A stretch of DNA of 64,000 nt from Bog-473 sp963788125 (GTDB lineage: Bacteria; Actinomycetota; Acidimicrobiia; Acidimicrobiales; RAAP-2): assembly GCA_963788125.1 (NCBI GenBank), contig CAWBFN010000002.1:682001-746000 (forward strand), read 5' to 3'. The translations under genes and the position numbers were made by a program. The notes under the pieces were generated by a model. The model ran no database searches. It was not told where the DNA came from and saw nothing but the letters and a program-made list of their open reading frames with translations. Positions 32,706-40,480 of this stretch are shown here, piece after piece; positions within the stretch are counted from its first letter, which is position 1; every line of letters starts with the position of its first letter.

Positions 32706-34259
32706 TCAGAACGAGCGGACGACGGCGTCTGGACCCATCACGACGACCGGATGGAGGGCCGGGTTCAGCCATCGGAGCACCTCCACCAGATCGGTGTAGG
32801 GCAACGAGACGCAACCATTGGTGGGGACCCCGAGGTCGGCGTGGAGGAAGATGCCCGAACCGATGGGTCCCGTGACGGGGGTGTTGAAGTCGATGACCGC
32901 CATGGAAGGATAGGCATTCCCCTCCGTCCACAGCGCCTCCGAATCACCTCCGAAGGGGGGTTGAACGCCGCAGGTGACGTGCTTGAAGGTGTTGTAGACC
33001 GGGCTGGCCGGATCCTCATCCCACCAGTCGCCGCAGACCAGCTGGTGGTAGGGGAAGAGGGTGCCCGGATCGGGATCCGTCCCGTACATGGTCGGCCCGA
33101 TCGCATAGATGCCCTCCGGGGTGGTTCCGTCCCCTTCCTGCCGCTCGGCTCCCGGGATCCACCCGTTCTCCCCGTCGCGGGCCGGCATGGGGGCGAACAC
33201 CTGGTACCAACCGGTGCCGTCGTTCTCGAACGTGTACAGCGTGGCGGTGGTGCTGGCGGCACTGGGTGCGTCGACCACGATCACCTGTTGGGCACCGTCG
33301 GTGTCGGCGAGCTGGTCGACCAGGAGCGGATTGATGTACGCCCCGGCCGAGCCGGAGAACCTGGCGTTGCCGAAGCTGAAGATGCCCCCGTCGGAGGCCA
33401 CGAGCCAGTAGCCGCCCCCGTCAGCCGTCGCGGCCATCCCGACTACCGGTTTGTTGAGAGGCAGGGCCCCGGCCGAGCCGGAGAACCTGGCGTCGCCGAA
33501 GCTGAAGATGCCCCCGTCGGAGGCCACGAGCCAGTAGCCGCCCCCGTCAGCCGTCGCCGCCATCCCGACTACCGGTGCATTGAGAGGTAGGGCCCCGGCC
33601 GAGCCGGAGAACCTGGCGTCGCCGTAGCTGAAGATGCCCCCGTCGGAGGCCACGAGCCAGTAGCCGCCCCCGTCAGGCGTCGCGGCCATCCCCACTACCG
33701 GTGTGTTGAGAGGTAGGGCCCCGGCCGAGCCGAAGAACCTGGCGTCGCCGTAGCTGAAGATGCCCCCGTCGGAGGCCACGAGCCAGTAGCCGCCCCCGTC
33801 GGGTGTCGCGGCCATCCCCACCACCGGTGCGTTGAGATGCAGGGCCCCGGCCGACCCGAAGAACCTGGCGTCGCCGAAGCTGAAGATGCCCCCGTCGGAG
33901 GCCACGAGCCAGTACCCGCCCCCGTCAGCCGTCGCAGCCATCCCCACCACGGGTGCGTTGAGATGCAGGGCCCCGGCCGAGCCGAAGAACGGCGCGTCAC
34001 CGAAGCTGAAGACGCCCCCGTCCGAAGCCACGACCCAGTAGCCGCCCCCATCGCCCGTCGCGGCCATCCCGACCGCGCCCGCTGCACCCGACACGGCGTC
34101 GGCTCGAATGGCCGCCCCCGCCGGCCCCGCCGCCATGGCCGCCATGGCCGCCCCGGCCGCCGGGCCCGGGCCCGCCGGGCCGATCATCCACGGCAAGGAG
34201 AGGAGCGCAAGAACACCCAGGGGGCGTAGCCGACGACCGAAGCGCCGACCGCCGGGCAA
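32706..34259 (-). CDS. Secreted L,D-transpeptidase with six N-terminal ~42-residue repeats
   Basis: A 517-residue exported protein. A basic start and hydrophobic segment (LGVLALLSLPWMIG) form the signal peptide, which supports TTG 34257-34259 as start. Residues about 63-314 are six 42-residue repeats with the core GGGYWLVASDGGIFSFGDARF, the same type as in the CAP-like protein at 4747. From about 320 follows a YkuD-type catalytic domain ending GIFLHADLG ... PTNGCVSLP, with catalytic Cys483 and its His. The repeats may bind wall polymer or protein and place the transpeptidase. The start is 3 bp after the stop of the flavoprotein gene upstream, so the two are co-transcribed. Confidence 0.85.
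   Translation of the reverse strand: MPGGRRFGRRLRPLGVLALLSLPWMIGPAGPGPAAGAAMAAMAAGPAGAAIRADAVSGAAGAVGMAATGDGGGYWVVASDGGVFSFGDAPFFGSAGALHLNAPVVGMAATADGGGYWLVASDGGIFSFGDARFFGSAGALHLNAPVVGMAATPDGGGYWLVASDGGIFSYGDARFFGSAGALPLNTPVVGMAATPDGGGYWLVASDGGIFSYGDARFSGSAGALPLNAPVVGMAATADGGGYWLVASDGGIFSFGDARFSGSAGALPLNKPVVGMAATADGGGYWLVASDGGIFSFGNARFSGSAGAYINPLLVDQLADTDGAQQVIVVDAPSAASTTATLYTFENDGTGWYQVFAPMPARDGENGWIPGAERQEGDGTTPEGIYAIGPTMYGTDPDPGTLFPYHQLVCGDWWDEDPASPVYNTFKHVTCGVQPPFGGDSEALWTEGNAYPSMAVIDFNTPVTGPIGSGIFLHADLGVPTNGCVSLPYTDLVEVLRWLNPALHPVVVMGPDAVVRSF
33318..34073 (-). repeat. Six tandem 126-bp units encoding GGGYWLVA repeats
   Basis: Six in-frame units of 126 bp, highly similar at DNA level (GATGCCCCCGTCGGAGGCCA recurs in nearly every unit). 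They are close enough to recombine, so unit number may vary between strains. Confidence 0.92.
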
Positions 34260-34262
34260 GAT

Positions 34263-35621
34263 CTAGCGGGCGCCCGGGCCCACGGGGGAGCCCGCACCCG
34301 CAACCGCACCCGCGAGCTCCCGCTCGAGATCGGGTACGACATCGGGCCGGAGGCGGGAGATGAACTCCATGGCCCGGAAGGCGGCTTCGGCCGGTCCCAC
34401 CGCGTCGGGGCGCATGAGGTTGGCCATGATCCGGAGCAGCGTGTTCATGACGAACTCGGAGTGCATCCCGAATCCGACGCACGCCTTCATCGTCTGCGGG
34501 TTCGAGATCATGCGGACGAAGGCTCGTGCCACCTTGTAGTAGGGACCGTACGCGGCCTGGAGCTGTCGGTCGTAGTCGGTCAGCGCGCGTGACCCCTCGC
34601 CCTCGAGAGCGTGGCCCAGCGCGGCGGCCGCGAGGCGCCCCGTCTCGTAGCCGTACGCGATGCCCTCGCCGTTGAAGGGGTTGATGGCGCCGGCGGCGTC
34701 CCCGGCGAGGATGACGTTGCCGCCGGCCCGCGGCCCCACCGAGAGACCCATGGGGAGCTTGCCCCCGGTCGGCGGGCCGAGGCAGGTCTCCGGCGAGAGT
34801 CCCCAGGACTCGGGCGCCCAGTTGACGAAGGCGTCCATGAGGTGCGACGTGTTGACGCCCTTCCAGCGCCGGTCGGTGGAGAGCAGCCCGACCCCGACGT
34901 TGACCCGGCCGTCGCCCATGGGGAAGATCCACCCGTAGCCGGGGACGACGTTGCCCTCGGCGTCCCGGATGTCCAGGTGCGACTCTATGAACGGATCGTC
35001 GTGGCGGTCCGAGGTGTAGTAGCCCCGGAGCGCCATGCCCAACGGGAGATCGCGGCGGCGGTTGGTGCCCAGCATCCGGCCCACGCGCGAGTTGGCCCCG
35101 TCGGCCACGACGACATAGCGGGCGTGCAGCTGGCGCTCCCCACCCTCCCCGCCCCCCCGACCCTCCCTGACGGTGACGCCGGTGAGGTGGGGTAGGGCGG
35201 GGGAGGAGGGTCCGGCCGCCTCGTCGATGATCGGTGCGATCACCTCGGTGCCCGCCAACAGCGTGGCTCCCGCCTTGACCGCCCGCTCGGCCACCAGACC
35301 GTCGAGGTCGTGGCGGGTGATGGTGTAGCCGTAGTCGGGGAAGTTGGGGTGCTCCGGCCACGCCATCTCCATCGACCGGCCGAAGCCGTAGGCCCGGAGA
35401 CCCCCGAACCGGTGGGACCCGGACAGCGCACCCTCGAGGCCCATGTCGGCCAGCTGGCGCACGGCTCGTGGGGTGAGCCCGTCGCCGCAGGTCTTGACGC
35501 GGGGGAAGTGCTTCTTCTCCACCACGACCACGTCCCAGCCGGCGTCGGCCAGCCAGTAGGCACACGAGGACCCGGCGGGACCGCCGCCGATCACCAGCAC
35601 GTCATGGGCGTTGTTGGTCAC
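34263..35621 (-). CDS. Geranylgeranyl reductase family flavoprotein (possible menaquinone-tail reductase)
   Basis: A 452-residue FAD enzyme. The dinucleotide site is VLVIGGGPAGSSCAYWLADA, followed by KTCGDGLTPRAV, the family Cys-Gly-Asp-Gly loop, VVVADGANSRVGR and ILAGDAAGAINPFNGEGIAY, which binds FAD. Such enzymes reduce isoprenoid double bonds; MenJ of mycobacteria saturates one unit of menaquinone. Divergent placement next to nuoA favours a quinone substrate, by inference. GTG 35619-35621 puts the Rossmann motif at the N-terminus; the very long in-frame extension beyond it is antisense to nuoA/nuoB and is rejected. Confidence 0.87.
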   Translation of the reverse strand: MTNNAHDVLVIGGGPAGSSCAYWLADAGWDVVVVEKKHFPRVKTCGDGLTPRAVRQLADMGLEGALSGSHRFGGLRAYGFGRSMEMAWPEHPNFPDYGYTITRHDLDGLVAERAVKAGATLLAGTEVIAPIIDEAAGPSSPALPHLTGVTVREGRGGGEGGERQLHARYVVVADGANSRVGRMLGTNRRRDLPLGMALRGYYTSDRHDDPFIESHLDIRDAEGNVVPGYGWIFPMGDGRVNVGVGLLSTDRRWKGVNTSHLMDAFVNWAPESWGLSPETCLGPPTGGKLPMGLSVGPRAGGNVILAGDAAGAINPFNGEGIAYGYETGRLAAAALGHALEGEGSRALTDYDRQLQAAYGPYYKVARAFVRMISNPQTMKACVGFGMHSEFVMNTLLRIMANLMRPDAVGPAEAAFRAMEFISRLRPDVVPDLERELAGAVAGAGSPVGPGAR

Positions 35622-35687
35622 GCCTGCATCGTAGGCCGTCGCCAGGCCGTTTCCGTTCGCCCCGGATGTGCCTGGGGAAAGGGTCGC

Positions 35688-36158
35688 ATGGTAGAAACGT
35701 CTCCCGTGGACCAGTACCTCCCGATCCTCATCCTGGCGTTTCTCGGTCTGTTGTTCACCGTGTTCTCGCTCGTGAGCTCGGCGATGCTCGCCCCCAGGAA
35801 GAAGCCCAGTGTGGCCAAGCTCTCCCCCTACGAGTGCGGCATCGTCCCCAACCGGGAACCGCCACAGAGGTTTCCGGTGCGCTTCTACCTGGTGTCGATG
35901 ATCTTCATCATCTTCGACATTGAGATCGTGTTCCTCTACCCCTGGGCGGTCGTGTTCCACCAGATCGCGACCTTCGGGTTGGTCGAGGTCATCGTCTTCG
36001 CCGCCGTCGTGTTCGTCTCGTTCCTCTACCTGATCTCCAACGGCGCCCTGACCTGGGGCCCGCCGAAGACCCTGCAGTCGGGCATGCCCTCGCGGACCTC
36101 GGAGTCCACCATCTCCCGCATCAGCGCCGCCCGCTCGCGACCCGGTGAGGCGGCCTGA
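35688..36158 (+). CDS. nuoA: NADH-quinone oxidoreductase subunit A
   Basis: A 156-residue membrane subunit of complex I. Three transmembrane helices are visible (YLPILILAFLGLLFTVFSLV, FYLVSMIFIIFDIEIVFLYP and FGLVEVIVFAAVVFVSFLYL), with the conserved matrix loop YECGI between the first two. The C-terminus is about 25 residues longer than the shortest homologues. ATG 35688 has GGGGAAAGGG upstream. GTG 35706, 8 nt after TAGAAA, would give the more usual short N-terminus and is a real alternative. First gene of the 14-gene nuo operon. Confidence 0.93.
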   Translation: MVETSPVDQYLPILILAFLGLLFTVFSLVSSAMLAPRKKPSVAKLSPYECGIVPNREPPQRFPVRFYLVSMIFIIFDIEIVFLYPWAVVFHQIATFGLVEVIVFAAVVFVSFLYLISNGALTWGPPKTLQSGMPSRTSESTISRISAARSRPGEAA

Positions 36159-36161
36159 GCG

Positions 36162-36722
36162 ATGGGTCTTGAAGACCTCCAGCACAACTTCTTGACCGGG
36201 AAGATGGAGGACCTGGTGAAGTGGGCGCGCCGCAACAGCGTCTGGCCGGCGACGTTCGGCCTGGCCTGCTGCGCCATCGAGATGATGTCCCTCGGGGCGG
36301 CCGACTACGACATCAGCCGTCTGGGCATGGAGGTGTTCCGGGCCTCGCCCCGGCAGGCCGACCTCATGATCGTGGCCGGTCGCGTCTCCCAGAAGATGGC
36401 GCCCGTCCTGCGCCAGGTGTACGACCAGATGATGGAGCCCAAGTGGGTCATCTCCATGGGGGTGTGCGCCTCGACGGGCGGCATGTTCAACAACTACGCC
36501 ATCGTCCAGGGCGTGGACCAGATCGTTCCGGTCGACGTCTACGCCCCGGGCTGCCCACCTTCGCCCGAGACGCTGCTGCACGCGATCCTGACCCTGCACG
36601 AGAAGATCCGGACCGGCGAGATCACCCACCGGGCGGGCAGCGTGGTCCCCGCCGGCGAGCAGGCAACGGGGGGCTGGGTGCCCGAGATGCCCAATGCCGT
36701 GCGGGTGGCCACGCCGCGGTGA
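36162..36722 (+). CDS. nuoB: NADH-quinone oxidoreductase subunit B
   Basis: A 186-residue peripheral subunit carrying cluster N2, the last iron-sulfur centre before quinone. The four cysteine ligands are in LACCAIEMM (two adjacent), GVCASTGG and APGCPPSPE. The membrane-facing N-terminal helix (LVKWARRNSVWP) is normal. It starts 3 bp after nuoA, and its stop overlaps the nuoC GTG start. Confidence 0.97.
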   Translation: MGLEDLQHNFLTGKMEDLVKWARRNSVWPATFGLACCAIEMMSLGAADYDISRLGMEVFRASPRQADLMIVAGRVSQKMAPVLRQVYDQMMEPKWVISMGVCASTGGMFNNYAIVQGVDQIVPVDVYAPGCPPSPETLLHAILTLHEKIRTGEITHRAGSVVPAGEQATGGWVPEMPNAVRVATPR

Positions 36723-37222
36723 GCGACGCCGGCGCGGGTGCCCTTGCCGTCCTCCCCGAGGTGCCGCGGCTGCCCGACCGCTCCATCAGCCAGCTGGCCT
36801 TCCCTCACCGGGAGCGCTACCACGAGATGGTCGCCGCTTTCCGGGACGTCGGGTTCGAGACCTGCGCCGACCTCTGCGCCGTCGACTACCTGACCCATCC
36901 GGGCCGCTCGTTGCCCGACGGGGTCAAGGCGGAGCGGTTCGAGGTCGTGGTCAACCTGCTCTCGCTCTCGCAGCGGGTGCGGGTGCGGGTGCGGGTCCAG
37001 GTCCCCGAGGGCGACCCCGTCGTGGCCAGCCTGTTCGACGTCTACTCGGGCACGGAGGCCATGGAACGCGAGGCCTTCGACATGATGGGCATCATCTTCG
37101 CGGGCCACCCCGACCTGACCCGGATCCTCATGCCCGACGACTGGGAGGGCCACCCGCTGCGCAAGGACTACGGGGTGGGGCGGGTCCCGGTGCAGTTCAA
37201 GGAAGCACCGGGACCGCGATGA
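36719..37222 (+). CDS. nuoC: NADH-quinone oxidoreductase subunit C (30 kDa)
   Basis: A 167-residue peripheral-arm subunit. It has DLCAVDYL, the FEVVVNLLSL strand region, and the family signature EREAFDMMGIIFAGHPDLTRILMPDDWEGHPLRKDY. GTG 36719 overlaps the nuoB stop (GTGA); the frame open upstream is a nuoB shadow. A GGGTGC microrepeat at about 36975-36998 encodes alternating Val-Arg and would be prone to slippage. Confidence 0.96.
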   Translation: MSDAGAGALAVLPEVPRLPDRSISQLAFPHRERYHEMVAAFRDVGFETCADLCAVDYLTHPGRSLPDGVKAERFEVVVNLLSLSQRVRVRVRVQVPEGDPVVASLFDVYSGTEAMEREAFDMMGIIFAGHPDLTRILMPDDWEGHPLRKDYGVGRVPVQFKEAPGPR

Positions 37223-38535
37223 GCACGTCGGAGACCTCCGAGGGCGCTCAGGAGCTGTTCGATCGCCGCACGACGGGCGCGGGTGAGCTGCGCCGGGAGG
37301 TCGGCGCCGTCCTCCGGTTGCCCGAGGGGAACTTCGTGAACCCCGACGACATCGACATCGAACGGCGCGACGACGACACGATGATCATCAACATGGGCCC
37401 GCAGCACCCCTCGACGCACGGGGTGCTGCGCCTGATGCTGGAGCTCGACGGCGAGACCGTGCTGCGCACCAAGCCGGTCATCGGGTACCTGCACACCGGC
37501 ATGGAGAAGACCGGTGAGGAGCTCACCTACGTCCAGGGCACCACCAACGTGACCCGCATGGACTACCTCTCGCCCCTCACCAACGAGCTGGTCTTCTCCA
37601 TGGCCACCGAGCAGCTCTTGGGGGTGGAGCTCCCGCCGCGGGCGGTGTGGATCCGCATGCTCATGGCCGAGCTGCAACGGGTGTCGTCCCACCTCATGTG
37701 GATGGCCACCAACGGCATGGACCTCGGCTCGACGTCCATGATGATCTACGGCTTCCGCGAGCGCGAGATGGTGCTGAGCTTCTTCGAGAAGACGACCGGG
37801 CTCCGGATGAACAACAACTACATCCGTCCCGGTGGTGTGGCGGCCGACCTGCCCGACGGATGGCGGGACGACATTGCGGTCATCTGCGACACCGTGCTGG
37901 CCCGCAGCTTCGAGTACGACGAGCTCCTGACCGGGCAGCCCATCTTCCGTGACCGCACCGAGGCCGTGGGCAACCTGAGCGCCGAAGAGGCCCTGGCCCT
38001 CTCGGTGACCGGCCCCATCTTGCGCTCCACCGGCGTGCCGTGGGACCTGCGGCGCACCATGCCGTACCTGGACTACGACAAGCTCGACTTCGACGTCATC
38101 GTGGGCACCTACGGCGACAACTTCGACCGCTACTCCGTGCGCCTGAACGAGATCCGCGAGTCGATCAAGATGATCCGCCAGATCGCCGACGGGATGCCGC
38201 CCGGCGACTACCGGGTCCAGGACCGCAAGGTCACCCCGCCCCCGCGGGCCCGCATCGACGAGAGCATGGAGGCCCTGATCCACCACTTCAAGATCTTCAC
38301 CGAGGGTTTCCGCGTGCCCGAGGGGGAGGTCTACGTGGCTATTGAGTCACCCCGTGGGGAGCTCGGCTGCTACATGGTTTCCGACGGCACCTCGAAGCCC
38401 TACCGGATGCACATCCGCGGGCCGAGCTTCGTCAACCTGCAGGCGCTGCCGTTGCTGCTGCGGGGCGGTCTCATGGCTGACGCGGTGGCGGTCATTTCGT
38501 CCGTGGACCCCGTCATGGGCGAGGTCGACCGGTGA
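37219..38535 (+). CDS. nuoD: NADH-quinone oxidoreductase subunit D (49 kDa)
   Basis: A 438-residue subunit forming the quinone-binding cavity with NuoB. MGPQHPSTHGVLRL near the N-terminus, GYLHTGMEK, and the C-terminal RMHIRGPSFVNLQAL and DPVMGEVDR are diagnostic. About 45 extra N-terminal residues precede the conserved core. ATG 37219 overlaps the nuoC stop (ATGA), and its own stop overlaps nuoE. Confidence 0.97.
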   Translation: MSTSETSEGAQELFDRRTTGAGELRREVGAVLRLPEGNFVNPDDIDIERRDDDTMIINMGPQHPSTHGVLRLMLELDGETVLRTKPVIGYLHTGMEKTGEELTYVQGTTNVTRMDYLSPLTNELVFSMATEQLLGVELPPRAVWIRMLMAELQRVSSHLMWMATNGMDLGSTSMMIYGFREREMVLSFFEKTTGLRMNNNYIRPGGVAADLPDGWRDDIAVICDTVLARSFEYDELLTGQPIFRDRTEAVGNLSAEEALALSVTGPILRSTGVPWDLRRTMPYLDYDKLDFDVIVGTYGDNFDRYSVRLNEIRESIKMIRQIADGMPPGDYRVQDRKVTPPPRARIDESMEALIHHFKIFTEGFRVPEGEVYVAIESPRGELGCYMVSDGTSKPYRMHIRGPSFVNLQALPLLLRGGLMADAVAVISSVDPVMGEVDR

Positions 38536-39176
38536 GCGAGCGCCATCTGTCCGATGATCTGCTGGCGCAGGCCAAGAGCGTGGTCGCCCTCTACCCCGAG
38601 CCCCGCTCGGCGCTGATCCCGCTCTGCCACCTGGCCCAGGAACAGGACGGCTGGCTGCGCCCGGAGGCCATGAGCGAGATCGCCGAACTGGTCGGGGTCA
38701 CCCCGGCGGAGGTACGGGGCACGGCGACCTTCTACGACATGCTGCACACCGAGCCGGTCGGGACCTATGTGATCGCGGTGTGCACCAACATCGCCTGCCT
38801 CCTGGGCGGGGCGCAGGAGCTGCTCGGGCACGCCTCGAGCTCCCTGGGAGTGCGCGCCGGCGGCACGACCCCGGACGGCGTCTTCACCCTCGAAGAGTCC
38901 GAGTGCCTGGCCGACTGCGACCACACGCCGTGCGTGCAGGTCAACCACCGCTACGTGGGCGGCCAGACACCGGAGAGCTTCGACCAGCTGCTGGACGACC
39001 TCCGTGCCGGGTCGTTGTCCGACACGATCCCACCGCACGGCACGCTGGTGCGGGTGCGACGCACCGTCGGCCTGACGGCGGACAAGGAGGTGGTGGCGGC
39101 GGAGCGTGCGGCCATGGCTGAGGCGCAGGCGACGCGGGCGTCGGCGGCAAAGCCGCCGAGCGGGACCGCATCCTGA
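38532..39176 (+). CDS. nuoE: NADH-quinone oxidoreductase subunit E (24 kDa)
   Basis: A 214-residue subunit with the [2Fe-2S] cluster N1a. The thioredoxin-like domain has VCTNIACLL (first two Cys) and SECLADCDHTPC (last two). GTATFYDMLH precedes it as usual. The C-terminus extends about 40 residues beyond typical NuoE as an Ala-rich, charged tail. GTG start overlaps the nuoD stop. Confidence 0.96.
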   Translation: MSERHLSDDLLAQAKSVVALYPEPRSALIPLCHLAQEQDGWLRPEAMSEIAELVGVTPAEVRGTATFYDMLHTEPVGTYVIAVCTNIACLLGGAQELLGHASSSLGVRAGGTTPDGVFTLEESECLADCDHTPCVQVNHRYVGGQTPESFDQLLDDLRAGSLSDTIPPHGTLVRVRRTVGLTADKEVVAAERAAMAEAQATRASAAKPPSGTAS

Positions 39177-40480
39177 TGGCGATCACCGACGCGCCGAAGA
39201 TCGTCACGGCCCGGCTCGGGTACGAGGACTCGCACACCCTGGAGCGCTATCTGGCCACCGGGGGGTACGAGGGTCTGCGCAAGGCGCTCACCATGACTCC
39301 CGAGGCGGTGGCCCACGAGGTGGACACCGCGAGCCTGCTCGGCCGGGGGGGCGCCGGATTCCCCGCCGGGCGCAAGTGGTCGATGCTGCGCAAGACCGCC
39401 ATCACCTACCTGGTGGTCAACGGGGACGAGAGCGAGCCGGCCACCTTCAAGGACCACCTCCTGATCGAGCGCGACCCCCACCAGATCCTCGAGGGGGTGC
39501 TGATCTCCGCCTACGCACTGCAGGTCACCCAGGCCTTCATCTACCTGCGGGGGGAGTTCGCACTGGGGCTCGAGCGGCTGCAGGAGGCGGTGAACGACGC
39601 GTACGCGCACGGCGCCGTCGGGGCCGACATCTTCGGGTCGGGCTTCTCCCTCGATGTGGTGGTGCACCCCGGAGCCGGCGCCTACATCTGCGGCGAGGAA
39701 ACGGCGCTGCTCGAGTCGCTCGAGGGCAAGCGCGGCTTCCCCCGCATCAAGCCCCCGTTCTTCCCGGCCGTCTACGGCCTCTACAACGAGCCCACGGTGG
39801 TCAACAACGTCGAGACGATGGCCAACATCCCGTGGATCATCACCAACGGGGGGGCGGCCTTCGCCGCGCTGGGCGCCGGCCGCTCGGCCGGGACCCGGCT
39901 CTTCGCGCTGGCCGGCCACGTGCGCAACCCGGGCACCTACGAGCTGGAGATGGTCAAGACCACCTTCCGGGACCTCATCTACGCGCCGGTGCTCGGCGGG
40001 GGGATCACGGGGGGCAACACCCTGAAGGCCTTCATCCCGGGCGGCGTCTCGGCGCCCTGGTTCGGACCGGACAAGGTCGATCTCCCGCTGGGGCAGGACG
40101 AGGTGGGCGAGGCGGGGTCCATGCTGGGCTCGGGATCGGTGGTGGTGATGGACTCGTCCACCTGCATGGTGCGGGCGGCGTGGCGCATCACCAAGTTCTT
40201 CGCGCGCGAGTCCTGCGGCCAGTGCACGCCGTGCCGAGAGGGCGCAGGCTGGCTCGAACGCATCATGTACCGAATTGAGAACGGCGACGGCCGCGACGAG
40301 GACCTCGACCTCCTGATGGACCTGTGCGACAACATCTCGCCCGGTGTGGCCTGGCCACCGCAGCAGACGACCATCTGCGTGCTCGGGCCCTCCATACCGT
40401 CGTCCATCGCCTCGGGCATCCGCATGTTCCGCGACGAGTTCCTCGTCCATGTCAAGGACGGGGGGTGCCCCTTTGACTGA
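39176..40480 (+). CDS. nuoF: NADH-quinone oxidoreductase subunit F (51 kDa)
   Basis: A 434-residue subunit that binds NADH, FMN and cluster N3. GRGGAGFPAGRKWS is the NADH/FMN glycine-rich loop, and NGDESEPATFKD and AYICGEETALLESLEGKRG follow. The [4Fe-4S] ligands are in SCGQCTPCREG plus the Cys in QTTICVLG. Its ATG shares one base with the nuoE stop. Confidence 0.97.
   Translation: MAITDAPKIVTARLGYEDSHTLERYLATGGYEGLRKALTMTPEAVAHEVDTASLLGRGGAGFPAGRKWSMLRKTAITYLVVNGDESEPATFKDHLLIERDPHQILEGVLISAYALQVTQAFIYLRGEFALGLERLQEAVNDAYAHGAVGADIFGSGFSLDVVVHPGAGAYICGEETALLESLEGKRGFPRIKPPFFPAVYGLYNEPTVVNNVETMANIPWIITNGGAAFAALGAGRSAGTRLFALAGHVRNPGTYELEMVKTTFRDLIYAPVLGGGITGGNTLKAFIPGGVSAPWFGPDKVDLPLGQDEVGEAGSMLGSGSVVVMDSSTCMVRAAWRITKFFARESCGQCTPCREGAGWLERIMYRIENGDGRDEDLDLLMDLCDNISPGVAWPPQQTTICVLGPSIPSSIASGIRMFRDEFLVHVKDGGCPFD

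Noticed and set aside
35622..35687. Rex operator before nuoA
   Set aside because: No TTGTGAA-type half-site was found in the spacer on either strand.
34263..36629. 788-residue reading of the geranylgeranyl reductase frame
   Set aside because: The extension beyond GTG 35621 is antisense to nuoA and nuoB and lacks sense; the FAD motif marks the true N-terminus.
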